From positions 1,674,001 to 1,738,000 of the forward strand of contig CP051247.1 of the NCBI GenBank assembly GCA_017795105.1: DNA of 64,000 nucleotides, in the 5' to 3' direction. The notes below the pieces were generated by a model. The model was not told where the DNA came from, did no database searches, and saw nothing but the letters and a program-made list of their open reading frames with translations. A program made the position numbers and the translations under genes. Position 1 is the first letter of the stretch; each line of letters begins with the position of its first letter. Source of the DNA: Planctomycetaceae bacterium. GTDB lineage: Bacteria; Planctomycetota; Planctomycetia; Planctomycetales; Planctomycetaceae. Shown in pieces: positions 51,167-61,698 of this stretch.

Positions 51167-52129
51167 ATGGTTTGTCACCGACTGCGCTCATTGATTGTCC
51201 TTTGCAGCCTCATTGTTCCCGCGGTTGCCCTGGCGTTCCAGCCAGGAGGTTCGGCGGAACAGCCGCAACAGTTGCCGGATCTGCCGGCGGAAGTCAAAGA
51301 GCTGGTTTCGACCGCCACGGCTCTGAACCCGCAGGAAACCTTGTTCCTCGATCGAAAGAACAAGGCGGTTTACCTCAAAGCCCACGTCGCGCTGGAAGAA
51401 GGTCTGCTCGAGATGCTCTGCTGTCCACGGCAGACCAAGGAGCACGAATCGATCCTGTCTGTGGACTGCTCGGCTGCAGCCGTTCATGCGGCTCTGCTGG
51501 CGATTGGAGCCGAACCCGGCGAGCCAGTTCGCTATGACCCGAAGTTTCAGCCTCCCAAGGGTGAGAACATCGCAATTACGCTGATCTGGAAAGAGGAAGA
51601 CAAGGTCAAAAAGCAGGCCGCCCGGGAATGGGTGCAGAGCGTGACGCGGCGTTATTTCGCAGCCGATCTGAAGGCCCTGCCGGAAGGATTCGAGATTCCG
51701 GAAGACTCCGGGCTGTTCTACGATCGAAACGAAAACCAGCTGCTGTTCTTTGGCAAGATGACCCCGGAGCAGAAGAAAGCACTGTTGGCACTCTCCGCAG
51801 ATGCCGCCTATCAGAAGGCCATTGAAACGCTGGAGAAAGCGAGCCAGCCGGAACCGCTGGAGGCGGACTGGGTCTTCGCCGGCAGCCTGTTTCAGGAGGA
51901 TCCGCAAACCGGCGAGCGGCGGTATCTGGCCGAAGGCGGCGACCTGATCTGCGTTGCCAACTTCCCGTCCGCCATGATCGACATTGCCGCCCGCAGCAGT
52001 GCCGACGACAGCCAGCGCGGCTACGAAGCGAACCCGGATGCCGTCCCTGAGCTGGGGACACCGGTGTTGATCAAACTTCAACGGACAAAAGACCTTGAGC
52101 CGGAGTCAGACGCAAAAAGTTCCGATTAG
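51167..52129 (+). CDS. YdjY-domain exported protein
   Basis: 320 residues with a signal peptide (LRSLIVLCSLIVPAVALA). Family-like phrases: LFLDRKNKAVYLKAHVALEEGLLEML, CCPRQTKEHESIL, and AVHAALLAIGAEPGEPV, typical of planctomycete YdjY-type proteins of unknown function. A second similar half follows from about residue 180: GLFYDRNENQLLFFGKM through SQPEPLEADWVFAGSLFQEDP and GDLICVANFPSAMIDI. It lies about 100 bp after the GNAT gene. Exported, probably periplasmic. Confidence 0.85.
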   Translation: MVCHRLRSLIVLCSLIVPAVALAFQPGGSAEQPQQLPDLPAEVKELVSTATALNPQETLFLDRKNKAVYLKAHVALEEGLLEMLCCPRQTKEHESILSVDCSAAAVHAALLAIGAEPGEPVRYDPKFQPPKGENIAITLIWKEEDKVKKQAAREWVQSVTRRYFAADLKALPEGFEIPEDSGLFYDRNENQLLFFGKMTPEQKKALLALSADAAYQKAIETLEKASQPEPLEADWVFAGSLFQEDPQTGERRYLAEGGDLICVANFPSAMIDIAARSSADDSQRGYEANPDAVPELGTPVLIKLQRTKDLEPESDAKSSD

Positions 52130-52509
52130 AGAATGCTGACAAACCAGGCAACAGCCGGAACCGGCGAGTTCTACGGCAAGATTTCGGCGTGCACCCATTG
52201 CATGTCCTGATCGGGTTCTTCGACCCACCAAAAAATCGGTGACCGAACAAGATCCGCCGTGCCGAATCGTTAGGTATCACGAACGACAATCTGTTGCCAA
52301 TTCCGCACGATGCGATTCCGAATGGGCTTTGCGTTGACCGTTCAATCCACGCAATCCTGAGGCGGGAGGAGAGCGTCTCCTCCTGACAGTGGAGTCCGCC
52401 GAAATGGCGCGAATCCGCACTCAACGCTGAATTCAGCAGGCCGTCTGTCTTTCATGATCCGAAGGACGCGGGCGATCAGAATTGTGTGCAAGCTACAGGA
52501 ATCACTCTT
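52130..52509. other. Intergenic, no gene seen
   Basis: 380 bp between two secreted-protein genes on the same strand. No terminator-like hairpin with a T-run or repeat unit is convincing; promoter for the DUF1571 gene is expected near its end. Confidence 0.5.
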
Positions 52510-53481
52510 ATGACGAGAGACATCCGAGGTTCGAAGCCCGAGACCTCCAACTCTCTGCGAAACGTCCTTGCAGCCATGCTGACCGGTGGCGTTGTCGCCG
52601 GGATGTATTACAGCTATCAACCCGTCAGTGCCGACGATCTGCCCCCGGTCGAGGACCGGATCAGTCGCCTGGACGACAAAGTGCTGCAGACACCGTCTGC
52701 TCCTTCCCTGACGGACGCCGTCCCCGATCCCCAGGATCGGATGAAAGCCGAGGACAAGACGCCAAAACTGAATGCCGATCAGCTGGCGTTGCGTGAGATG
52801 ATCGATATCCTCAACGTCGGTGTCGGCCGGTTGGAGCAGATCGACAACTACTCGTTCGTCTTCGATCGCCAGGAGCGGATCGACGGTGAACTGCGAGAGA
52901 ACCAGCAGATCCAGGTCAAACTGCGCCACGCCCCCTTCTCCGTCTACATGCAGTGGCTGACGGGCGATCGCGGACGCGAGCTGCTCTACACGGAAAACCA
53001 GAACGAAAACCGGATGCTGGTCAAACTTGGCGGACTGAAGGGACGCTTCATTCCAACGCTCAAACTTGATCCAAACGGCGATCAGGCGAAGTCGGAATCG
53101 CGGCACCCGGTCACTCAGGCGGGTCTGGTGAATCTGGCCCGGGAAATCATCAAGAATCGTCGCAATGATTTGACCGCTCCGGTCACGCCGCGATGTGTGA
53201 TCGAACCGGGACACAGTTTTAACGAACGGCCCTGCACCCGCGTGTTCCTCGAATACGCATCGACCGAACAGTCGCCGGTTTACCGGAAGACGATCACTCT
53301 GATCGACGACGAACTGAGCCTGCCGGTCTACGTGCGAAACTACACCTGGCCAAACGAAAACATGGTCGACGTCGAACAGGAAACGCTGATCGAGTGCTAT
53401 GCCTTCAGCGAGATCCAGATCGAACGCCAGCTGGCTGATGCCACCTGGGAACGGGAAAACCCGGACTACCGATTCCGCTAG
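52510..53481 (+). CDS. DUF1571 membrane-anchored protein
   Basis: 323 residues from ATG 52510 (AGGA about nine bases upstream). One hydrophobic segment near residues 16-35 (VLAAMLTGGVVAGMYYSY) serves as anchor or signal. After a linker the DUF1571 domain begins EMIDILNVGVGRLEQIDNYS and continues FVFDRQERIDGEL, VKLRHAPFSVYMQWL, GRELLYTENQNENRMLVKLG. Family function unknown; its strand-rich pattern resembles lipoprotein-carrier-like folds, which is inference. A strong terminator lies about 90 bp after the stop. Confidence 0.88.
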   Translation: MTRDIRGSKPETSNSLRNVLAAMLTGGVVAGMYYSYQPVSADDLPPVEDRISRLDDKVLQTPSAPSLTDAVPDPQDRMKAEDKTPKLNADQLALREMIDILNVGVGRLEQIDNYSFVFDRQERIDGELRENQQIQVKLRHAPFSVYMQWLTGDRGRELLYTENQNENRMLVKLGGLKGRFIPTLKLDPNGDQAKSESRHPVTQAGLVNLAREIIKNRRNDLTAPVTPRCVIEPGHSFNERPCTRVFLEYASTEQSPVYRKTITLIDDELSLPVYVRNYTWPNENMVDVEQETLIECYAFSEIQIERQLADATWERENPDYRFR

Positions 53482-53568
53482 ACGGACAACGAATCATTTT
53501 GACTGCGAGAGATATGGACGCTCTCGAACCTTCGAAGTGCTAAGATCAGGAGGGTCTTAATCATAAAG

Positions 53569-53600
53569 CCCGGCGACCGCGTTTGCGGTCGCCGGGTTTT
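53569..53600 (+). terminator. Intrinsic terminator after the DUF1571 gene
   Basis: A 12-bp perfect stem CCCGGCGACCGC / GCGGTCGCCGGG with loop GTTT, followed by TTTT, about 90 bp beyond the stop. Confidence 0.88.
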
Positions 53601-53718
53601 CGCATGCGCCGAAGAAGAAAATCCGAATAGCCTGGCCTGATGACGACCGCGTCCTGCTCCGGTTAAATTAAACGCGGACGAGAAACCGCCGCGCAATTGA
53701 ATCGCCCCTGTCGATCAA

Positions 53719-54119
53719 ATGAATGACCCTGACAAATATCTAGCAACGTACGGTGAAGTCGAATTCACCCGTGAGAGCATTGAGTGTCTCCCGTGGCACA
53801 GCATTGCTGAGATCGAAGAGTTCTCGATCCGACAAGCTGTTCAACAAACGAAGCCAACCAAAACAGACATCACCATTCGAGCCCGACTGATGATGGTTCG
53901 GAGATCTGTATTGAGCTCGATGCTGTCAACCTGTGCCGCCTGCCGGAATTTGGACTCACCCATCTTCAGTTCTGCGATTTGACCATTGCTGACATTAGTG
54001 ACTGGCAGCGAGAAAGCGTTCGATTTCGGATTTATGATGACACCTTTGGCACTCCAGAGATTCTGTTTCGAACGGGCCGAATGCGCCTGCTCGACGGCTT
54101 CGCGAACACGTCTGGATGA
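53719..54119 (+). pseudogene. Frameshifted gene remnant, unknown function
   Basis: From ATG 53719 the first frame gives MNDPDKYLATYGEVEFTRES and ends by about residue 55 (TKTDITIRA). From about 53870 the plausible coding frame is shifted by minus one: it reads DDGSEICIELDAVNLCRLPE, then FGLTHLQFCDLTIADIS, DWQRESVRFRIYDDTFGTPE, and ends at TGA 54117-54119. The two halves look like one small soluble protein of about 130 residues broken by an indel near 53860-53890. The region is less GC-rich than its neighbours. Intact-gene homologues would settle it; sequencing error is possible. Confidence 0.5.
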
Positions 54120-54230
54120 GGAATCTTTCAACGATGCCACCTCCCAGTAGGGTGGTCAGCCGGACAATCTGGGATTAGCGACGACCTAGCCACCCTCGAA
54201 TTCATTGTCCCATTAAAAAATGCACGCCGG

Positions 54231-55010
54231 GTGCCACTGGCGTCTCGCCAGTGCTGGGTGAACGGGAGCTCTAAGCGAATTACTGGGGGCTTTCACTGAT
54301 CCGAATGAAAACCTGCCGTAGCGGGATATCTCTGAGCGAGCCGTGGGGTGAACTCTTTTTCATCGAATGGCTACGGAGGCGAGGCACGGTCGAGCGGTTT
54401 TGATGCAGTTCACCCGAACGGTGCAGCCTCTTGTCGCTGTCGCGACCCGGCCAGACGGCCGGGCCACCCGTGGGATGTTTGTCGAGTTGAACTAAAAATG
54501 GGTGCCACTGGCGTCTCGCCAGTGTCCAGTCGACGGGAACTCCAAGCGAATTACTGGGGGCTCTCCCTGATCCGAATGAAAACCTGCCGTGACGAAACAT
54601 TGCTGAGCAAGCCGTTAGTTGACCTCTTCTCCATTGAGTGACGACAGAGTCGATGCACGGTCGAGCGGTCTTGATGTGGTTCACCCGAACGGTGCCACCT
54701 CTTGTCGCTGTCGCGACCCGGCCAGATGGCCGGGCCACCCGTGGGATGTTTGTCGAGTCGAACTAAGAATGGATGCCACTGGCGTCTCGCCAGTGCCCAG
54801 TGGACGAGAGCTTCAAGCGATCCCCGAGGGCTCTCCCTGATCCGCGTGAAAACCTGCCGTGACGAAACATTGCTGAGCAAGCCGAGAGTTGACCGCTTCT
54901 CGATTGCATGACGACGGAGTCGATGCACGATCGAGCGGTCTTGATGTGGTTCACCCGAATGGTGCCACCTCTTGTCGCTGTCGCGACCCGGCCGTGGCTG
55001 GCCGGGCCAC
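54231..55010. repeat. Three tandem 271-bp units with REP-like ends
   Basis: Units start at 54231, 54502 and 54773, an exact 271-bp period. Each opens with GTGC (ATGC in unit 3) and hairpin CACTGGCG-TCT-CGCCAGTG, and near its end has a reverse GTGG hairpin: on the minus strand GTGG-CCCGGCC-loop-GGCCGGG, at 54446-54467, 54717-54738 and 54987-55010. Units 2 and 3 are closer to each other than to unit 1. Each inner element spans about 237 bp. Predicted proteins in this stretch are repeat translations, not genes. Confidence 0.85.
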
Positions 55011-55027
55011 CCGGGACTATGTTTCAA

Positions 55028-55059
55028 TAAAAAAGGCACGCTCGGGTGGAGCGTGCCTT
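55028..55059 (-). terminator. Intrinsic terminator of the isocitrate dehydrogenase gene
   Basis: On the minus strand AAAGGCACGCTC pairs with GAGCGTGCCTTT around a five-base loop and is followed by a T-run. It lies about 26 bp beyond the stop at 55085. Confidence 0.9.
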
Positions 55060-55084
55060 TTTCTGTTCTGTGAACTTTGTCTGT

Positions 55085-56263
<1,179 letters not shown>

Positions 56264-56524
56264 TCTTTTCCTCTAATCTAGCAGGGTCGATGAGGTCGAG
56301 CTTTTAGAAAGGACGTCACCCATTCCCGGGGAATCTGTAACGTGCGGTCCCAAGTTATCGAAACGGAATGGCGACTTCAAGGCGTGCCGTATGTTGATGT
56401 TACAGAGACTTCCCGGCATTGATTCGACCAGCCGGGTTGCAAGAATTTCCTTCGTCGACCATTCCGCGTCTGTTAGGATAGGTCCGCGTTCCCTTTTCGT
56501 TGCCGCGACGCCTCTTGTTTCAGG

Positions 56525-58855
56525 ATGAGTGCGATTTCTTCGCTGTTCCGCAAGCTCTCTGATTTTACGATCCCTCTCGGGCTCGTTCTCGGCCTTCTGC
56601 TGACGGCCGCGACGGCGCGAGCTGGCGAAGTTGTCATGCGGAGCGGCTACCGCTTCGAGTTCGAAGGGAAAGCTGTTCCCGTTCAGGCGCTCACCATCGA
56701 ACAGATCCGCGGAGCCGCCCAGGGGCCGATCGTCGGGTACCCGTTCACAATGTTCGAAGACCCGGCTCGCCGGACGTATCTGCCGCAGGCTCTGGTCTCC
56801 GAAGTCCAGCTGGGAGATCTTCCGGTCGATGAGTTCGAGGTCCGTATTCCTCCCGGGCCGAGATCGACGGCCTTCGGCAGCATTGGCGGCTTTACGACTC
56901 CGCCAACCCCCTTCTCCGAATTTGGGCGGCGGATTGTCACGCTCAACACGCCGAATGGCAATCTGGAAATCATTCAGGCGATTTCGAAGCTGAAGCCTGA
57001 TTTTGTCACATTGACGGCTCTGAAGCAAAACTGGGAATACAGTGTCAGCTCCCGGGAGATCCCTCCGGAAGTTCTGCGGGCGACGATTTCGAACGCGACG
57101 AACTTCAACAACGACAATCACGAAGACCGGCTCGCCGTGGTCCGGTACTTCGTCGATGCCGGGATGCTCTCGCGAGCTCAGCGGGAATTGGACAGAATCG
57201 AAGAGGATTTCCCCGACATGGAAGCTCGGGTTCGCGAGCTTCGCCTGATGATTCGCCAGCTCGAAGCCGCGGAGTTTCTCAAGGAGTTCCGGTCTCGACT
57301 GAAGGCGGGGCAATTCGAACTGGTGGCTCGGCTCGCTCCCAAGTTTCCACGTGATGACATCAGCGAAGCGACGCTGGCCGCCGTCGACGGGATGATGGCG
57401 GAACACAAATCCGCTCACGAACAAATGGACCGCGTCCGGGCCGGACTTTCGCGTCTCCAGGCGGATGTGAAGGACACCGAACAGCTCGAACGGTTTCAGG
57501 ATATGCGCTGGGTCGTCGATCGACGTCTGTCCCGGAACACGCTCGAACGGATGTCGCCCTTCCTGCAGACACTCGATGATCCGACTCTCTCGGCGGAACA
57601 GAAGTTGTCGCTCGCCTATTCCGGCTGGGTCGTCGGCCCGGCTCTGGCGGATACAGATCCGCTGAAGGCGATTGCCCTCTGGGATGCCCGCGATCGCGTT
57701 CGCGACTATCTGCAGTCGGCCAATTCCGTGCGGCAGCAGGACATTCTCGACTCGCTTCTCCGACTCGAAGGCATTGGGCCGGAGACAATGGCTGCGATTG
57801 TCGGCCAACTGGGGCCGGTTTTTGAAACGCCCGCTTATCGCGAGGGTGAGTCGCTCACGATGGAGACGATGCGAATCGGAATGTCGGTTCCCTACGAGAT
57901 CCTGCTGCCAGCCGAGTATTCCCCGGATCGCAGTTATCCGGTCATCATGGCGTTGCATATGGCGGGCATGTCGCCCAAAGCCGAACTCGACTGGTGGGGC
58001 GGCACCACGATCTCTGGACCTGCCCATCGCAACGGCTACATCGTCATCGCCCCTACATTGCAGGGTGAGAAGAGCGGAGCCAGCGATCTGCACGAGCGCG
58101 TGCTCGAAGTCCTCCGCGATGCCCGTCGGCGGTTCAATGTCGATTCCGATCGGGTCTTTCTCACCGGCCACGGTTCGGGGGCAGATCTGGCTCTCGATCT
58201 TGGAATGGGGCATCCGTCTCATTTCGCCGGACTGGTTTCAATCGGCGGAAGGCTCAACGAATACGCTCATCACTACTGGGAAAACTGTGAAGAACTCCCC
58301 TGTTACTACGTGATGGGCGAACTGGATGGCGATCTGTTCGCGGCCAACTCCAGCGATATCACCCGCCAGGTAAAGAACAGCTACGATGTTGTCCTCGTTC
58401 AGTACAAGCAGCGGGGCAACGAAGACTATCGCGAAGAATTGCCGCGAATCCTCGACTGGATGGAGCAGCACCGACGCGGCGACCAGCCGTCGGAACTGGA
58501 ACGAGTTACGATGCGGCCCGGTGATAACCGCTTCGACTGGATCGAGTTTTCAGGACTGCCGGCCAATATCATCGAGCCGCGACTCTCCCGCACCGGTCGC
58601 GTGATTCCCGCCAGCCCGCTGCCGATCGAAGGCACCGTCACCCCCGGCAACAACATCTACCTCAAAGCCGGCGTAAGCCAGTTGACCGTCTGGCTGTCTC
58701 CCGAAATCGTCCGCTACGACGACCGGGTGAAGGTGAGCTGGAAAGGCCGAACGATGTTCAACGACTTCCCCGAAATGAACATCCCAACGATGCTGGAGCA
58801 GGTCTACACGACCGGCGATCGCTCCCGGTTGTACTGGACCCGGATTGATCTGTAG
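56525..58855 (+). CDS. Secreted alpha/beta hydrolase (esterase-like)
   Basis: 776 residues. A signal or anchor helix (IPLGLVLGLLLTAATARAG) is followed by an N-terminal about 410-residue region of strands then long helices (QRELDRIEEDFPDMEARV; AEFLKEFRSRLKAGQFELVA) without a known name. The C-terminal catalytic domain from about 455 has YEILLPAEYSPDRSYPVIMALHMAG and GYIVIAPTLQGEKSG, and the nucleophile elbow TGHGSG with Ser551 near DRVFLTG. PCYYVMGELDGDLFA supplies the acid region. It resembles esterase D/PHB-depolymerase-like hydrolases. Substrate unknown; single gene, divergent from the isocitrate dehydrogenase. Confidence 0.8.
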   Translation: MSAISSLFRKLSDFTIPLGLVLGLLLTAATARAGEVVMRSGYRFEFEGKAVPVQALTIEQIRGAAQGPIVGYPFTMFEDPARRTYLPQALVSEVQLGDLPVDEFEVRIPPGPRSTAFGSIGGFTTPPTPFSEFGRRIVTLNTPNGNLEIIQAISKLKPDFVTLTALKQNWEYSVSSREIPPEVLRATISNATNFNNDNHEDRLAVVRYFVDAGMLSRAQRELDRIEEDFPDMEARVRELRLMIRQLEAAEFLKEFRSRLKAGQFELVARLAPKFPRDDISEATLAAVDGMMAEHKSAHEQMDRVRAGLSRLQADVKDTEQLERFQDMRWVVDRRLSRNTLERMSPFLQTLDDPTLSAEQKLSLAYSGWVVGPALADTDPLKAIALWDARDRVRDYLQSANSVRQQDILDSLLRLEGIGPETMAAIVGQLGPVFETPAYREGESLTMETMRIGMSVPYEILLPAEYSPDRSYPVIMALHMAGMSPKAELDWWGGTTISGPAHRNGYIVIAPTLQGEKSGASDLHERVLEVLRDARRRFNVDSDRVFLTGHGSGADLALDLGMGHPSHFAGLVSIGGRLNEYAHHYWENCEELPCYYVMGELDGDLFAANSSDITRQVKNSYDVVLVQYKQRGNEDYREELPRILDWMEQHRRGDQPSELERVTMRPGDNRFDWIEFSGLPANIIEPRLSRTGRVIPASPLPIEGTVTPGNNIYLKAGVSQLTVWLSPEIVRYDDRVKVSWKGRTMFNDFPEMNIPTMLEQVYTTGDRSRLYWTRIDL

Positions 58856-58878
58856 GCGGGACACGGCTCTCTCGCCGC

Positions 58879-59388
58879 TCAGACCTTCATCTCGACGCCG
58901 GAGGCTTTCATGCACTGCTCCATGACGTCGAGGAGCTTTTCGGGTTCCATGCCGGACATCGGTGGCAGAGCGACGTGGAATCCCGAGGCGGACTTGTCGT
59001 AATTGGGAACTCGCTCCGGGCCGGTATAGTGGCGGTTGAGATCGACGCCGACACGGCGAATCATGCCGACTTCGAACAGGCCAATGCGTTCGACCTGATC
59101 CCAGCGATAGGTTTTCCTGCGGAAGCCGGAGGCAACCGTTACGCCAGCCGGATCGACTTCGAGATAGCAGGCTCCCGGCAGGATGACGCTCAGAGAAGCG
59201 ACGATCGACAGCGTAAACAAAGTCACGAGGAACCAGCCGGCCATATTGCCCTGGCTCACCATCTCGATCCCGGCGGCCAGAAAGATCACCGAAAAAACGA
59301 GCACGATGATGCTGCGTGTCAGATCGGGAGTCAGTCGTAACGTCGGAACGTCGACCAATTCCTGCTGAGAAATGTTCTGTTCAGTCAT
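58879..59388 (-). CDS. Two-helix membrane protein with PH-like domain
   Basis: 169 residues from ATG 59388; GGAGG eight bases upstream favours this over ATG 59403 and 59451. Two adjacent helices (IIVLVFSVIFLAAGIEM; GWFLVTLFTLSIVASLSVI) follow a short cytosolic start. The soluble part reads YLEVDPAGVTVASGFRRKTYRWDQVERIGLF, the bacterial PH-domain style of strand order. The C-terminal helix is EKLLDVMEQCMKASG. Function unknown. It converges on the hydrolase gene with 23 bp between. Confidence 0.75.
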   Translation of the reverse strand: MTEQNISQQELVDVPTLRLTPDLTRSIIVLVFSVIFLAAGIEMVSQGNMAGWFLVTLFTLSIVASLSVILPGACYLEVDPAGVTVASGFRRKTYRWDQVERIGLFEVGMIRRVGVDLNRHYTGPERVPNYDKSASGFHVALPPMSGMEPEKLLDVMEQCMKASGVEMKV

Positions 59389-59723
59389 GGGGACATCCTC
59401 CATGCTTGCTCCGTACCCCGGGACAACGGACTCAGCGGCAGGCCGGGGCATACCTGCACATCTCGATTATAACAATTCCGGGCCCGGTTTCCCGCCGGTT
59501 TCACAGATTCCCGGCCAATCAGGACGGCCCCGCATTCCGCATTTGCACACGTTTCGATCCCTCGACGCGGGCGGAGAATTTCAATCGACATCGGGCGAGC
59601 CGCTTCTATAATCGGCCCTGCAGTTCAGCCGAGGGGAATGACGATGAACTGACCGACTCCGATGGGATCCCTCGGATCTGCCACAGATTCGCGTTCGCGG
59701 ATCTTTGCCTACAAAGGAAATCC

Positions 59724-61625
59724 ATGCTTCAACTGCTCGAGTCTCCTCTGATTTACCTGACCGGCCTGTTCGTGCTCGGTATTACTGCGCAGTGGCTGGC
59801 GTGGCGTTTGAAGCTGCCAGCAATTCTGCTGCTGTTGATGTTTGGTTTCCTGGCCAATCTCGTTGTCGATCCGACGGTGATCATCGACGACAAGCTGCTT
59901 TTCCCGATCGTCTCGCTCTCGGTCGCCATCATTCTCTTTGATGGGGGGCTCAGTCTCCGGCTCGCCGAGTTGAAGAATACATCCAAAGCGCTGACGAGGC
60001 TTGTAACCGTCGGCTGCCTGATTACCTGGATTCTGGGAACTCTTTTCGCCAAATTGATCTTCGACAGCTGGTGGGTTTGCGCACTGGCGGGGGCAATTTA
60101 CACCGTAACTGGCCCGACCGTCATCGGCCCTCTGCTTCGGCACGTGCGGCCGAATGCCACGGTAACTTCCGTTGCCAAGTGGGAAGGGATTGTGATCGAC
60201 CCCATCGGCGCTCTGCTCGCGGTGCTGGTCTCGACCGCAATCGCCTCAAGCAGTGTGACCGAGGCGACGTTCGATATCATCGTCAGCCTGGGGGCAGCGA
60301 TCGCCATCTCAACAGTCATCGGATTTATCACGGCTTACATTATGATCGTGATGATCCGTAAGCATCTGATCCCCGATTATCTGCAGAGCCCGCTCATGCT
60401 GATGAGCGTACTCGCCTCGTATACGCTGTCGAATGTCATGCTGGCTGAATCGGGCCTGGCGACCGTGACCGTGCTCGGCATTCTGATGGCCAATCAGCGA
60501 AGCGTGCCGATCGGGCATCTCATCGAGTTCAAAGAGAATCTGGGCGTTCTGCTGATCTCGGTCCTGTTCATCCTGCTCGCGTCACGATATCCGTTCATGG
60601 AACTGCTCGATCTCGGCTGGCCGGCTGTCCTGTTCCTGGTGTTGATGATCGGCATTGTCCGTCCGCTCGCTGTCATGATCTCGACGTCTGGAACGACTCT
60701 GAAATGGAAGGAACGAATCTTCCTCTCCGTGCTCGCTCCTCGCGGAATTGTCGCCGCAGCTGTCTCGAGCGTGTTTGCTCTCGAGCTGTCCCATCTGGCC
60801 CACGTGGAACATACCCCGGAAGCCACGGCGATGCTGGCCGATCTGTCGAAACTCGTTCCCCTGACATTTGTGGTGATCGTGGGCACGGTCGCCTTCTACG
60901 GACTGACAGCCGGCCCGCTGGCCAGATACCTCGGTCTTTCTGAACGAAGCCCTCAGGGCATATTGATTGCCGGAGCCGATCACGTGGCTCGGGCCATCGG
61001 AGGAGCGGTCAACAAGGAAGGCTTCCGCGTCCTACTGGTCGATACGAATCACGAGAACATCAAAGAAGCCCGCATGCTGGGGCTCCCTGCAGTGAATGCG
61101 AGCATTCTTTCCGAGTATGCCCGCGAGGAACTGAACCTGGGGGGAATCGGACGTTTTCTCGCCCTCACGCCGAACGATCAGGTCAACATGCTGGCCGCTC
61201 TGGAGTTTCACGAGATCTTCGAACGAGCCGACCTGTTCCAGTTGAAGCCGAACGTCTCCGAGAAGCATCGTCAGGCGCTGTCGCATCAGTCGAAACGGGC
61301 TCGCTATGTCTTCTCGGGCGGAACGACTTACCGCACGATCAGCGATTTGATTACCGAAGGCAGCGTGGTGAAGTCGACCAAGCTCACTTCCGAATTTCCG
61401 TACTCGGCTTTCGTGAAAAAGTACGGCGCTCAGGCGGTGCCGTTGTTCGTGATTTCCGAATCCCGCAAGCTCGAAATTCTGACCGATGAAGATCGTTCCG
61501 AGCCGCAGGCCGGGGAGACGCTGATCGCTCTTGTTCCCGATCTGACCTACGCTAAAGTAGCAGAAAAGCTGACAACTTCGACGGAATCGAATGGCGATTC
61601 AGAAAGCTCAAATTCGCCATCCTGA
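59724..61625 (+). CDS. Cation:proton antiporter with RCK/TrkA-N domain
   Basis: 633 residues from ATG 59724 (AAAGGAAA upstream); the frame is open to 59316 but that part lacks membrane character. About 12 helices form a CPA-type antiporter core: ILFDGGLSLRLAEL and GAIYTVTGPTVIGPLLR are typical of NhaP/CPA1 members. After SLGAAIA and the APRGIVAAAVSSVFAL block, a cytosolic nucleotide-binding domain begins GILIAGADHVARAIGGA, with VLLVDTNHENIKEARMLGLPAV and FLALTPNDQVNMLAAL, the TrkA-N pattern with an altered GxGxxG. Probably Na+/H+ or K+/H+ exchange gated by NAD(H); ion unproven. Confidence 0.9.
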   Translation: MLQLLESPLIYLTGLFVLGITAQWLAWRLKLPAILLLLMFGFLANLVVDPTVIIDDKLLFPIVSLSVAIILFDGGLSLRLAELKNTSKALTRLVTVGCLITWILGTLFAKLIFDSWWVCALAGAIYTVTGPTVIGPLLRHVRPNATVTSVAKWEGIVIDPIGALLAVLVSTAIASSSVTEATFDIIVSLGAAIAISTVIGFITAYIMIVMIRKHLIPDYLQSPLMLMSVLASYTLSNVMLAESGLATVTVLGILMANQRSVPIGHLIEFKENLGVLLISVLFILLASRYPFMELLDLGWPAVLFLVLMIGIVRPLAVMISTSGTTLKWKERIFLSVLAPRGIVAAAVSSVFALELSHLAHVEHTPEATAMLADLSKLVPLTFVVIVGTVAFYGLTAGPLARYLGLSERSPQGILIAGADHVARAIGGAVNKEGFRVLLVDTNHENIKEARMLGLPAVNASILSEYAREELNLGGIGRFLALTPNDQVNMLAALEFHEIFERADLFQLKPNVSEKHRQALSHQSKRARYVFSGGTTYRTISDLITEGSVVKSTKLTSEFPYSAFVKKYGAQAVPLFVISESRKLEILTDEDRSEPQAGETLIALVPDLTYAKVAEKLTTSTESNGDSESSNSPS

Positions 61626-61698
61626 CCCAGACTGTCGGCCGTTCATTCTGCGGGGACCATCACGCCGAGGACATCGGCCGTTCTGAAGGGGAAGTGCG

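Noticed and set aside
54280..55039. Minus-strand frames of 152 and 162 residues with repeated phrases
   Set aside because: They are translations of the 271-bp tandem repeat; their repeated phrases follow the DNA period.
56273..58222. 649-residue minus-strand frame
   Set aside because: Antisense to the signal-peptide-bearing hydrolase with a clear nucleophile motif; no family features of its own.
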